A stretch of 64,000 bases of DNA from Deltaproteobacteria bacterium (GTDB lineage: Bacteria; Myxococcota_A; UBA9160; PR03): the NCBI GenBank assembly GCA_035063765.1, contig JAPSFT010000016.1:1-64000 (forward strand). The letters run 5' to 3'. The notes under the pieces are model-generated. The model worked only from the letters and a program-made list of their open reading frames with translations, was not told where the DNA came from and made no database searches. Numbering within the stretch: position 1 is the stretch's first letter; each line of letters opens with the position of its first letter. Below, in pieces: positions 27,552-38,698 of this stretch. The translations under genes and the position numbers were made by a program.

Positions 27552-28912
27552 CGGCCGCCCTGCCGGCCGAGGAGGCCGTCGCGCGCGCCGTGCGCCGGGC
27601 GCTCGACGCCGGCGCCCACGCGGCGGACGCCGCGCTCGCCGAGAGCGACTCCTTCGAGGCGCGCGTGCGCGCGCGCGAGATCGACTTCGTGAAGCAGGCG
27701 CGCGAGCGCGTGCTCGGGATCCGCGCCTTCGTGGCCGGAGCGGGCGGGCTGCGCACGGCGCTCACCTCCACGAGCGACCTCTCGCCCGACACGATCGACC
27801 GGATGGCCCGGGAGACGGTCGCGCTGGCCCGCGCCACCGCGCCGGATCCCGCCGCCGGGCTGCCCGACGGCGGCTTCGCCGGGGATCGGCCGGAGCTCGC
27901 GCTCCTGGCGCCCGAGGACCGCCACGTCTCGGTGGAGGCACGCGTCGAGGAGGCGCGCCGCGCCGAGGCCGCGGCCCGGGCGCTCGACCCCCGGATCGTG
28001 AACTCGGAGGGCAGCCAGGTCGCGAGCGGCTTCCGGCGCACGGCCTATGCGAACAGCGCGGGCTTCGCCGGGAGCTACGAGTCGGCGAGCCACTCGCTCT
28101 TCTGCGAGCCCGTGGCGCGCCAGGGCGAGGCGATGCAGCGCGACTACTGGATGACGGCAGCCCGCCGGCTCGGCGCCCTCGAGGACGCCGGCGCGGTGGG
28201 ACGCCGCGCCGCCGAGCGCGCGCTGCGCCGGCTCGGCGCGCGCCCGGTCGCGACCTGCGAGGTACCGGTGATCTTCGAGCCGATGGTCGCGCGGAGCCTC
28301 CTCGGCCAGCTCGCCGGCTGCGTCGCGGGCAGCGCGGTGTATCGGGACGCGACCTTCCTGAAGGACCGCATGGGCGAGCCGATCGCGAGCGAGCTCGTGA
28401 CCGTGATCGACGACGGGCGCCTGCCGGGCGGACTCGGCTCGCGGCCCTTCGACGGCGAGGGGCTGCCGACCCGGCGCAACGTGCTGGTCGAGGGGGGGCG
28501 GCTGCGAAGCTGGCTCCTCGACGGCTACAGCGCCCGCAAGCTCGGCCTGCGCAGCACCGGCAACGCGGTGCGCGGGGCTGCGGGCGCGCCGGGCCCGGGG
28601 CCCACCAACCTGTGGCTCGAGCCCGGCAAGCTGCCGCCCGAGGAGATCGTCCGCCGCACGGGCCGCGGCCTGCTCGTCACCGAGCTCATCGGGATGGGCT
28701 TCAACCCGGTCACCGGCGACTACTCGCGGGGCGCCGCGGGCCTGTGGATCGAGGACGGCCGGCCCGTGCACGCGGTCGAGGAGGTCACGATCGCGGGCCA
28801 CCTCGGGGACATGCTGGCGGCGATCGACCTGGTCGGGAGCGACCTCGTCTGGCTCGGCGCCATCGCCGCTCCCACCCTGCGGGTGGCGCGCATGACCGTC
28901 GCGGGACGATGA
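27548..28912 (+). CDS. tldE: Metalloprotease subunit TldE (PmbA)
   Basis: The 454-residue protein is the non-metal-binding partner of TldD, recognised by the TldD/PmbA fold (ALTSTSDLSPDTIDRMARETV, PVIFEPMVARSLLGQLAG, TGRGLLVTELIGMGFNPVTGDYSRGAAG). It lacks the HExxxH motif, as expected for TldE. The adjacent, coupled genes imply a TldD-TldE heterodimer. The GTG at 27548 overlaps the tldD stop and its own stop overlaps the next start. No ribosomally made peptide precursor is visible nearby, so the substrate is unknown. Confidence 0.92.
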   Translation: MTAALPAEEAVARAVRRALDAGAHAADAALAESDSFEARVRAREIDFVKQARERVLGIRAFVAGAGGLRTALTSTSDLSPDTIDRMARETVALARATAPDPAAGLPDGGFAGDRPELALLAPEDRHVSVEARVEEARRAEAAARALDPRIVNSEGSQVASGFRRTAYANSAGFAGSYESASHSLFCEPVARQGEAMQRDYWMTAARRLGALEDAGAVGRRAAERALRRLGARPVATCEVPVIFEPMVARSLLGQLAGCVAGSAVYRDATFLKDRMGEPIASELVTVIDDGRLPGGLGSRPFDGEGLPTRRNVLVEGGRLRSWLLDGYSARKLGLRSTGNAVRGAAGAPGPGPTNLWLEPGKLPPEEIVRRTGRGLLVTELIGMGFNPVTGDYSRGAAGLWIEDGRPVHAVEEVTIAGHLGDMLAAIDLVGSDLVWLGAIAAPTLRVARMTVAGR

Positions 28913-29829
28913 GCGCGCCGAACACCATGATCGGGCTCACCCTGCCCGAGGTCGACGTGTGGTCGGAGCGGGTCACGGTCGCGCTCGGGCGCAACCCGAG
29001 CCTCTTCACCGGCCCGGGCACCAACACCTACCTGGTCGGGACCGGACGCGCGCGGCTGCTGCTCGATCCCGGCCAGGGGGTCCACGGCTACCTCGAAGTG
29101 CTCGAGCGGGCGATGGCGCAGGCCGGCTGCGAGGCGATCCAGGAGATCGTCCTCACCCACGGACACGTGGACCACATCGGAGGCGTGGCCCAGGTGCTCG
29201 AGCGCTTCGGCCCGCTGCGGGTGTCGAAGCTCCCCTGGCCCGCCTTCGACCGCGCCTGCCCGGCCCCCCTGACGCCGATCGGCGACGGGTCGGTGCTGCG
29301 TACGGAGGGCGCCACCCTGCGCGCCGTACACACGCCGGGCCACGCGCCCGACCACCTCTGCTTCGTGCTCGAGGAGGAGCGCGCGCTCTTCTCCGGCGAC
29401 AACGTGCTGGGCGTCGGCACCACCGTGATCCCGGACGACACGGGCGACCTCCTCGACTACCTGGCGTCCCTCGAGCGCCTGCTCGCGGAGGCGCCCGGCC
29501 GGATCTATCCCGCGCACGGCCCCTGCATCGAGGACGGCCCGGCGAAGCTGCGCCAGTACATCGCGCACCGCGGCGAGCGCGAGCGGCAGATCCTGGCCGC
29601 GCTCGGCCAGGGGCCGGCAGCGATCGCGACGCTGGTCGCGCGGGTCTACACCGACGTGCCCGTGGCGCTCCACGCGGTGGCGGCGCAGTCGGTGGCCGCG
29701 CACCTGCGCAAGCTCGAGCGCGAGGGGCGCGCGCGGCGCCACGACGACGCTCCGGCCCGCGAGGCCACCTGGAGCCTGCCCGGCGAGGCCGGAGGGCTGG
29801 CCCGACGATCCGGGGGGCCCACCCGATGA
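28909..29829 (+). CDS. MBL-fold metallo-hydrolase (LACTB2-like)
   Basis: The 306-residue protein has a metallo-beta-lactamase fold with the metal motif THGHVDHIGG near residue 84, the later His in PGHAPDHL, the Asp in FSGDNVLG and YPAHGP. A C-terminal winged-helix-like region (QILAALGQGPAAIATLVARVY) matches LACTB2-type members, some of which are ribonucleases; glyoxalase II is another possibility. The ATG at 28909 overlaps the tldE stop. The TGA stop is formed inside the second copy of the 21-base repeat that starts at 29801, so the C-terminus depends on the repeat. Confidence 0.88.
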   Translation: MSAPNTMIGLTLPEVDVWSERVTVALGRNPSLFTGPGTNTYLVGTGRARLLLDPGQGVHGYLEVLERAMAQAGCEAIQEIVLTHGHVDHIGGVAQVLERFGPLRVSKLPWPAFDRACPAPLTPIGDGSVLRTEGATLRAVHTPGHAPDHLCFVLEEERALFSGDNVLGVGTTVIPDDTGDLLDYLASLERLLAEAPGRIYPAHGPCIEDGPAKLRQYIAHRGERERQILAALGQGPAAIATLVARVYTDVPVALHAVAAQSVAAHLRKLEREGRARRHDDAPAREATWSLPGEAGGLARRSGGPTR

Positions 29830-29902
29830 TCCGGAGGGCCCGCCCGATGATCCGGAGGGCCCGCCCGGGGATCCGGAGGGCGGCCCGATGATCCGGCCGG
29901 CT
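29801..29902. repeat. 21-base tandem repeat (minisatellite)
   Basis: Five copies of CCCGATGATCCGGAGGGCC with small changes begin at 29801, 29822, 29843, 29864 and 29884 (periods 21, 21, 21, 20). The first copy has CGA where the second has TGA, and that base change sets the stop of the metallo-hydrolase. The array fills the space up to the next gene, whose GTG is at 29911. Such arrays change copy number by slippage. Confidence 0.85.
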
Positions 29903-29910
29903 CTGCGGCG

Positions 29911-30606
29911 GTGAGCCATCCGCTCCTCGTGCAGCTCGCGAGCGGCGACCCGGGCGATCGCGCGGCCGCCTGCCGCGCGATCGCGGGCGACCCGGCCGGC
30001 GCGCTCCTGGCGGAGCCCCTGATCGGCGCGCTCGGGGACCCGGAGCGCGGCGTCGCGCGGGCGGCGGGCGAGGCGCTCGTCGCGCTCGCCCGGCGCTCGG
30101 AGGGCGTGCTCCCGCTGCTGCGCGCGGCGCTCCGTCGCGGCGGAGCTCCCCGCGTGCCCGCTGCCCTCGCCCTGGCGCGCCTCGAGCCGCCCGACCCGGG
30201 GCTGCTGCCGGCGCTGGTCGACGGGCTCGGCGCGCGCGAGGGCGACGTGCGCTGGTCGGCGGCGCGCGTCCTCGTCGACATGGGGCGGCTCCACCCGCAG
30301 CTCGTCGGCGTCCTGATCGGCCTCGTGCGCAGCGCCGAGGACCCGGCCGCGCGCCGGATGGCCGCGTTCGCGCTGCGCGAGCTCGCACCGGATCATCCCG
30401 AGACCGCGCGCGCGCTGCTCGCTGCGACCGGCGACGACGACCCGCACGTGCGCCGTGCCGCGGTGACGGCGCTGGCGGGTCTCCTCGACCCGCCTCCCGA
30501 GGTGGGCGCGCGGCTCGACGCGCTGCGCGCCGACCCCGACCCGACGCTCGCGCGCCTGGCCACGCTCGCGTTCGAACGGATGCAGGATCGCAGGGAGGCG
30601 CGGTGA
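29911..30606 (+). CDS. HEAT-repeat protein
   Basis: The 231-residue protein is almost entirely HEAT-like repeats: about six helical pairs with the recurring pattern ALxDPxxxVRxxAAxAL (for example IGALGDPERGVARAAGEALVAL and AATGDDDPHVRRAAVTALAGL). Such solenoids bind other proteins; no enzymatic motif is present. No signal peptide is seen, so it should be cytoplasmic. The GTG at 29911 lies 9 bases after the 21-base repeat array. It is co-directional with tldD/tldE and the metallo-hydrolase, but what it binds is unknown. Confidence 0.85.
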   Translation: MSHPLLVQLASGDPGDRAAACRAIAGDPAGALLAEPLIGALGDPERGVARAAGEALVALARRSEGVLPLLRAALRRGGAPRVPAALALARLEPPDPGLLPALVDGLGAREGDVRWSAARVLVDMGRLHPQLVGVLIGLVRSAEDPAARRMAAFALRELAPDHPETARALLAATGDDDPHVRRAAVTALAGLLDPPPEVGARLDALRADPDPTLARLATLAFERMQDRREAR

Positions 30607-31292
30607 TGAGCGATCGGCGCGGGGTGATCGTGACGGGAGGCACGGGCGCCCTCGGCCAGGCGGTGGTGGAGGCCTTCCTGGGCGCCGGCGACCGCGTCTG
30701 GGTGCCCTGGGTCCGGGCGCCCGAGGCGGAGCGGATGCGCGAGCGCTTCGCACGAGCGCTCGCCGGGGACCGGCTCGTGCTCCTCGAGGCCGACGTCGCC
30801 GACGAGGAGGGCGCGGGCGCACTGATCGCGCGGGCCGGCGCGCCGGCGGTCGTGGTCAACGGGGTGGGTGGCTTCGCGGCCGGCCTCCACCACGAGACTC
30901 CACTCGAAGTCTGGGACCGTATGTACCGGATGAACGTACGGACGGCCGCGGTCGTGACGCGCGCCGCCCTGCCCGGCCTCCTGGCCCGGGGCCAGGGTGC
31001 GATCGTGAACGTCGCGGCCCAGGCGGCGCTCGACGCGCCCGGCGGGATGGGCGCCTACGTCGCCTCCAAGGCTGCGCTCGCCGCGTGGACGCGCGCCCTC
31101 GCGCACGAGCTGCCGGCGGCGGTGCGCGTGAACGCGGTGCTGCCCACCACGATCGACACCCCGGCCAACCGCGCCGCCATGCCGGACGCCGACGTCTCGA
31201 GGTGGACGCGCCCGGAGCGGATCGCGGCGGTGATCGCCTGGCTCGCGAGCGACGCCGCCTCGGCGGTGCGCGGCGCGCTGGTGCCCGTGTGA
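30606..31292 (+). CDS. SDR family oxidoreductase
   Basis: The product is a 228-residue short-chain dehydrogenase-like protein. It has TGGTGALGQAV at the nucleotide site, VNVAAQAAL and YVASKAAL with Tyr and Lys of the catalytic set. The active-site Ser usually found before the Tyr is replaced by Ala (VAAQAAL), so activity may be altered. The start is ATG 30606 (GGAGG 7 bases upstream) or GTG 30603 adding one residue. It overlaps the HEAT gene stop and is coupled to the next gene by a GTGA overlap. Confidence 0.85.
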   Translation: MSDRRGVIVTGGTGALGQAVVEAFLGAGDRVWVPWVRAPEAERMRERFARALAGDRLVLLEADVADEEGAGALIARAGAPAVVVNGVGGFAAGLHHETPLEVWDRMYRMNVRTAAVVTRAALPGLLARGQGAIVNVAAQAALDAPGGMGAYVASKAALAAWTRALAHELPAAVRVNAVLPTTIDTPANRAAMPDADVSRWTRPERIAAVIAWLASDAASAVRGALVPV

Positions 31293-31990
31293 GGGGCAGC
31301 GGCACGCCCCGAGCGAGGCTCGGCGCCCCCGCGCCCCTCGCCGCCGCCACGCTCGGGCCGATCCTCGCCGCGCTGGCGCTCGGCGCCGCCGCCGCGGCGC
31401 GCGCCGGCGAGGAGAGCCCGCTCTCGCCCCAGCTCGACATCGTGGTGCTCGCGCGCGAGGTGCTCGCGGTCTCCCCGGGCGGCGGCAACCCCCTCGGCGA
31501 ACGGCTCGAGCGCGGCGAGCGCGTCCTCTACGCGAAGCAGCGCGGGCGCGTCGGCGTCGCCGTCACCGACCGCCGGCTCCTGGCCGTCACCGCGAGCTCG
31601 GGATCCTGGCAGCAGGCGCGCTACCGCAGCGGCGAGGCGCCGCCGGCCGACGTCGCGCTCGGCGACCGCGTGGCGCTGGTCGTGACGCCGCTGCGCGCAA
31701 TCGGCTTCGACGGCAAGACCGGCAACCTGGTCGAGGCGAGCCTGGGGCCCCAGGAGCGCGTGCTCGACAGCGCCGTGGGACAGAACGTGGCCGCCCTGGT
31801 CAGCGACCGGCGCGCGCTCGGCGTCTCGGCGCAGCACGGCGGCTTCTTCGAGACGCGCATGCGTCTCGGGGAGGCGATCGTCGCCCTGCGCGCGCAGGCC
31901 GACACCGTGACGCTCCAGACCTCCGCGCGCCTGCTCGTCTTCGACGGCCCGAGCGGCTCCTGGGAGGAGCGGCGCCTCCCGATCCGCTGA
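31289..31990 (+). CDS. Secreted protein with three internal beta repeats, unknown function
   Basis: The 233-residue protein has a signal peptide (hydrophobic PLAAATLGPILAALALGAAAA ending near an ARA site at about residue 38) and no recognised family. After residue 75 it shows three related segments: DRRLLAVTASSGSWQQARYR, DRRALGVSAQHGGFFETRMR and ARLLVFDGPSGSWEERRLPI. The repeat spacing and beta pattern suggest a small propeller-like or sandwich fold. The GTG at 31289 overlaps the SDR stop. It ends the HAD-tldD-tldE operon and is convergent with fumC, with only 25 bases between. Confidence 0.7.
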   Translation: MRGSGTPRARLGAPAPLAAATLGPILAALALGAAAAARAGEESPLSPQLDIVVLAREVLAVSPGGGNPLGERLERGERVLYAKQRGRVGVAVTDRRLLAVTASSGSWQQARYRSGEAPPADVALGDRVALVVTPLRAIGFDGKTGNLVEASLGPQERVLDSAVGQNVAALVSDRRALGVSAQHGGFFETRMRLGEAIVALRAQADTVTLQTSARLLVFDGPSGSWEERRLPIR

Positions 31991-32015
31991 GCCCCGCCGG
32001 CGCCGGCCGCGCGCC

Positions 32016-33398
<1,383 letters not shown>

Positions 33399-33412
33399 GG
33401 CGCTCCTTCCGT

Positions 33413-33439
33413 GGGCAAGGCTTGCGGGCGAGCTTGCCC
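33413..33439 (-). terminator. Weak inverted repeat between sensor gene and fumC
   Basis: GGGCAAG (33413-33419) and CTTGCCC (33433-33439) form a 7-base stem with a 13-base loop in the 75-base gap between the sensor-like gene and fumC, both on the minus strand. It could reduce read-through or be chance; no T tract follows. Confidence 0.25.
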
Positions 33440-33473
33440 GCGGCCGAGCAGGCTTCGCAACCGGCGGCCCCGC

Positions 33474-35024
33474 TCAGCGGCGGCGGAGGGGACGAAGGGG
33501 CCCGAGCTGCGGCGGGGGAACCTCCGCGGGCGTAGCGGCGAGCGCCGGGAAGAGCAGGCGCACGGTGGTCCCGCGGCCGGGCGCGCTCTCCACGACGAGG
33601 CCGCCGCCCTGGGCGCCGACCAGGCCCGCCACCTCGGCGAGCCCGAGGCCGCGCTCGGGCGACTTGGTGCTGAAGAAGGGGTCGAAGACCTGCGAGCGGG
33701 TGGCGGCGTCCATGCCGCAGCCGTCGTCACTCACCTCGAGCGCGACGCCGGGGCCCGCCCGCAGCGCGCCGGGCGGCTGCAGCGAGGCGAGCTGCGCCTC
33801 GTCGACGTCGAGCACGCGGGTGCGGACCTTCACGGTGCCGCCGCGCGGCGCGAGCGCGTCGGAGGCGTTGTGCACGAGCAGCGCGACGACGCGGCGCAGT
33901 TGGATCGCGTTCACGCGGGCGGGCGGCAGCCCCATCGGCAGGTCGAGGCTCAGCGAGACCCTGGGCTCGAGCCCCGCTTCGAGCCCCTGCGACAGCCCCA
34001 TGACGAGCGCCGAGAGATTCGTGCTCGCCCCGACCGCGGGCCGGCGCCCGACGTAGCCGAGGAGCTGCTCGGTGAGGGCCGCCATCTGCAGACCCACGCG
34101 GCGCACCGGACCCGGCTCGAGCCGTTCCGTCCCGAGGCTCCGGCGCCGGGCCTCGTGGGGCGCCGGGCGCGCCTTCGGATCCGGCCGGCGCGCGCGGCGG
34201 GGGGTGCGGGCCAGGCTCTCGTCGACCTGGTCGAGCAGCTCGGTGGAGAGCCGGCTCAGGCGGTCGGCGACGCCCGCGGCGAGCCGCACCATGCCCTCGC
34301 GCCGGCGTGCCTCCTGCACCTGCTCCTCGAGGCGCCAGCGCTCCGCCTCGGCGCGCCGGCGCTCGCTCACGTCGCGCCCGACGAGCTGGATCGCCGGCTC
34401 GCCCTGGAACGACACCGCGGCGCCCGCGATCTCCACGTCGAGCACGCTGCCGTCGGGGCGCAGGATCTTCTCCTCGAGCAGGAGGGCCGGCCCCCCCGTC
34501 TCGAGCATCTTGCGCACGCGCTCGGCCACCACGGCGTGATAGTCGGGGTGCACGAAGTCGATCATCCGGCGGCCGAGGAGCTCCTCGGACGAGCTGGCGC
34601 CGAGCATCGCGACGGCGGCAGGATTCACGAAGCGGATGCACCCGCCCGCGTGCACCACGATCGGCTCGGGGCACGCCTCGACGAGCCGGCGGTAGCGCTC
34701 CTCGCTCTCGGCGAGCGCGGCGGCGGGCTCGGGGGCGGGCCGCAGCGCGACGCACCAGGCGGGGGCGCCCGCGCCCGCCGCGGGCGCGGCCTCGAGGCTG
34801 AGCCCGTCGATCACGAGCCGGAACGGGGCGCCCGCGGCGAGCGAGGCAGCGAAGCGCTCGCGGGCCGGGGCGTCGAGCCCGGGGAGCGCGGACGCGAGCG
34901 GGCGCGCGAGGAGCGCAGCGGGCGCGCGGCCGGACAACGCCTCGACGGCGCCGCTGCACCAGACCACGACGCCCTGCGCGTCGCAGCCGAGGAGCGCGAA
35001 GGAGCCCTCGGGCGGGCTGGGCAT
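33474..35024 (-). CDS. PAS-domain sensor histidine-kinase-like protein lacking the phosphoacceptor His
   Basis: The 516-residue protein has no transmembrane segment. Residues about 1-100 look like a degenerate PAS fold, residues about 105-225 are a PAS domain (EERYRRLVEACPEPIVVHAGG, GRDVSERRRAEAE), then comes a dimerisation-like helix (about 240-260) and a GHKL ATPase with N box LVHNASDAL, G1 DDGCGMD, F box FDPFFSTKS and G2 RGLGLAEVAGLV. In the expected HisKA motif GxVAHDxNN the histidine is replaced (GVADRLSRL). The ATG at 35024 has GGAGGT 6 bases upstream. It may bind ATP without autophosphorylating on the usual His. No response regulator is nearby. Confidence 0.85.
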   Translation of the reverse strand: MPSPPEGSFALLGCDAQGVVVWCSGAVEALSGRAPAALLARPLASALPGLDAPARERFAASLAAGAPFRLVIDGLSLEAAPAAGAGAPAWCVALRPAPEPAAALAESEERYRRLVEACPEPIVVHAGGCIRFVNPAAVAMLGASSSEELLGRRMIDFVHPDYHAVVAERVRKMLETGGPALLLEEKILRPDGSVLDVEIAGAAVSFQGEPAIQLVGRDVSERRRAEAERWRLEEQVQEARRREGMVRLAAGVADRLSRLSTELLDQVDESLARTPRRARRPDPKARPAPHEARRRSLGTERLEPGPVRRVGLQMAALTEQLLGYVGRRPAVGASTNLSALVMGLSQGLEAGLEPRVSLSLDLPMGLPPARVNAIQLRRVVALLVHNASDALAPRGGTVKVRTRVLDVDEAQLASLQPPGALRAGPGVALEVSDDGCGMDAATRSQVFDPFFSTKSPERGLGLAEVAGLVGAQGGGLVVESAPGRGTTVRLLFPALAATPAEVPPPQLGPLRPLRRR

Positions 35025-35173
35025 GAGGCGACCTCCACGGACGCGAGGGGAACGACGCGGGATCGCGATCACGGCGCGGGCGGGAGCTGCGAGCGGGCGA
35101 GCGGCAGGAGGACCCGAGGGTATCACCGCCGCGAAGCCGTCCGCTATCGTGCAGCCGTCCACACGAGGAACGC

Positions 35174-36793
<1,620 letters not shown>

Positions 36794-36798
36794 GGAAC

Positions 36799-36884
36799 GG
36801 GGACAGACCCGGCGATCCGGCGATTCCCGGAGCTGAGCGCCGGCCACCAGCCGGTCGAATCGCCGGATCGCCGGGTCTGTCCCC
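36799..36884. repeat. REPIN-like element, second copy
   Basis: Exact 28-base inverted arms (36799-36826 and 36857-36884) surround a 30-base unrelated loop. The arms start with GGGGACAGACCC and continue with GGCGATCCGGCGATTC, one base different from the element at 4-66. It starts 6 bases after the class I fumarase stop, as REPINs often do at gene ends, and would also fold into a hairpin able to end transcription from either side; the DUF2203 gene converges on it. Confidence 0.85.
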
Positions 36885-36900
36885 GCCTCTTGCCGCGGGG

Positions 36901-37242
36901 TTACTGGATGCGGGTGCGGCCGGCGAAGCCGTCGTCGTAGCCGTGGAAGTGGTCGAGGGCGGTTTCGGGCCAGCGCCAGCAGTAGTACCCGGAGCCGTTG
37001 TCGAAGTCGACGAGCCAGACGCCCTTCGCCTCCGCGCCGAGCGCTTCGATCTCGCGCGCCCAGCGCGAGACCACGCCCTGGATGCGCTCGTCGATCGCGC
37101 GTCGCCCCTCCGCGCCGGCCTGCTCGCGCTCCCGGATCAGTCCGTCCGCCTGGACGACGGCGCGCTCGGTCCGAGCCCGCACGTCGGCCAGCACCGCCCG
37201 CGCCCCCTCCAGGCTCCAGCGCCGCTCCCCCGCCTGCTCCAT
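36901..37242 (-). CDS. DUF2203 domain-containing protein
   Basis: The 113-residue protein matches DUF2203. It has an N-terminal helical part (LEGARAVLADVRARTERAV, then a charged helix), followed by the family core GVWLVDFDNGSGYYCWRW and the terminal FHGYDDGFAGRTRI motif. The function of the family is unknown. Six tryptophan/aromatic residues in the last 40 positions suggest a ligand- or RNA-binding surface, which is inference. The ATG at 37242 is preferred (GGAGG 11 bases upstream); longer upstream frames lie antisense to maf. Confidence 0.8.
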   Translation of the reverse strand: MEQAGERRWSLEGARAVLADVRARTERAVVQADGLIREREQAGAEGRRAIDERIQGVVSRWAREIEALGAEAKGVWLVDFDNGSGYYCWRWPETALDHFHGYDDGFAGRTRIQ

Positions 37243-37336
37243 CGCCGCGCCGTCCTCCGTGCGCCGAGCGTAGCCGCCGGCGCGGCCGGCGGCGCCGGTT
37301 GACGCCCGCGCGGGCGCCCGTTTCCCTTCGGGCGCG

Positions 37337-37954
37337 ATGGAGACACCCCGCACCACCCGCCCGCGGAACGGGCCGCTGATCCTCGGCAGCGGCTCGCCGC
37401 GCCGGCGCGAGCTCCTGGGCCGCGCCGGGATCCGCTTCGAGGTGCAGCCCGCGGACATCGACGAGCGCGCGCGCCCGGGCGAGGCCCCGCGCGCGCTCGC
37501 GTCGCGGCTCGCGCGGGAGAAGGCGTCAGCCGTCGCGCGGCGGGTGGGTCCGGCGCCGGCGCGCCTCGTGCTCGGCGCCGACACGATCGTGGTCGTGGAC
37601 GGCGCGATGCTCGGCAAGCCCGAGGACCCCGGCGACGCGGAGCGCCTCCTCGCCCGGCTGGTCGGGCGCGCGCACCAGGTGCTGACCGCCGTCGCGCTCG
37701 TCGAGAGCGCGGCGCTCACCGCCTGGAGCGCGCTCGTCGAGAGCCGCGTCTGGATGCGACCGGCCGGCGCCGCCGAGATCCGGCGTTACGTCGCGACCGG
37801 TGAGCCGCTCGACAAGGCCGGCGCCTACGCCGTGCAGGGCGAGGGCCGCCGCTTCATCGAGCGCATCGAGGGCAGCGAGACCAACGTGATCGGGCTGCCG
37901 ATCGAGGAGACGCTCGCGCTGCTGCGCGAGGCCGGACACGATGGCCTCGCCTGA
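37337..37954 (+). CDS. maf: Maf-family nucleotide pyrophosphatase
   Basis: The 205-residue protein is a Maf nucleoside triphosphate pyrophosphatase, which hydrolyses non-canonical or excess dTTP/UTP-type nucleotides. Motifs are LGSGSPRRRELL at the N-terminus, GADTIVVVDGAMLGKP, and DKAGAYAVQG near the end. It opens a long plus-strand operon running to the M48 gene and overlaps yggS by 14 bases. The first 13 residues are a basic extension not seen in most Maf proteins. Confidence 0.92.
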   Translation: METPRTTRPRNGPLILGSGSPRRRELLGRAGIRFEVQPADIDERARPGEAPRALASRLAREKASAVARRVGPAPARLVLGADTIVVVDGAMLGKPEDPGDAERLLARLVGRAHQVLTAVALVESAALTAWSALVESRVWMRPAGAAEIRRYVATGEPLDKAGAYAVQGEGRRFIERIEGSETNVIGLPIEETLALLREAGHDGLA

Positions 37955-38684
37955 GCCCGAGCGCGACGAAGCGCCGGCGCTCGCCGCGCGGCTCGCCGCC
38001 CTGCGCGCGCGCATCGCCGCCGCCGCGGGCCGCGCCGGGCGCGACCCCGCCGCGGTGCGGGTGATCGGCGCGAGCAAGCGGCAGCCGGCCGCCCGGGTCG
38101 CGGCGGCGGCCCGGGCGGGGCTTCGCGACCTGGGCGAGAACTACGTTCAGGAAGCCTCGGCCAAGATCGCGAAGGTGCGGGAGATTCTCGGCGATGAAAC
38201 CGCGGGCGCCCTGCGCTGGCACGGGATCGGCCACCTCCAGCGCAACAAGGCCCGGGAGGCGCTCGCCGCCTTCTCCTGCCTCCACACGCTCGACAGCCCC
38301 CGGCTGGCCGCCGAGCTCGAGCGCCAGGCCGCGGCGGCCGGGCGCGTGCTGCCCGTGCTCGTGCAGGTCAACGTCTCGCGCGAGCCGCAGAAGAGCGGCG
38401 CCCTGGAGGCGGAGCTCCCCGCCCTGCTCGCCGGGCTGGCGGCGCACCCGCACCTGCGCGTCACGGGCCTCATGGCGATGCCCGCTCCCACCGACGATCC
38501 CGAGGCCGCCCGCCCCGCCTTCGCCCGCCTGCGCGCGCTGCGCGACGAGCTGCGCGACGCTCCGGGTGGCGCGCAGCTCGTGGAGCTGTCGATGGGCATG
38601 TCGCACGACTTCGAGGTCGCCGTCGAGGAGGGGGCGACCTGGGTGCGGATCGGGACGGAGCTGTTCGGCCCGCGGCCGGCGTGA
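37941..38684 (+). CDS. yggS: YggS-family PLP homeostasis protein
   Basis: The 247-residue protein is a PLP-binding homeostasis protein of the YggS/PROSC family, an alanine-racemase-like single barrel that buffers pyridoxal phosphate and affects amino acid balance. The PLP lysine is in VIGASKRQPA; later motifs are LGENYVQEA, WHGIGHLQRNK, LVQVNVSREPQKSG and LSMGMSHDFEVAVEEGAT. It overlaps maf and proC. The yggS-proC-divIVA order is widely conserved in bacteria. Confidence 0.94.
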   Translation: MASPEPERDEAPALAARLAALRARIAAAAGRAGRDPAAVRVIGASKRQPAARVAAAARAGLRDLGENYVQEASAKIAKVREILGDETAGALRWHGIGHLQRNKAREALAAFSCLHTLDSPRLAAELERQAAAAGRVLPVLVQVNVSREPQKSGALEAELPALLAGLAAHPHLRVTGLMAMPAPTDDPEAARPAFARLRALRDELRDAPGGAQLVELSMGMSHDFEVAVEEGATWVRIGTELFGPRPA

Positions 38685-38698
38685 CGGGAGGACGGGTG

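Noticed and set aside
29801-29902. Possible CRISPR or operator array
   Set aside because: Simple 21-base tandem array without spacers; a minisatellite explains it.
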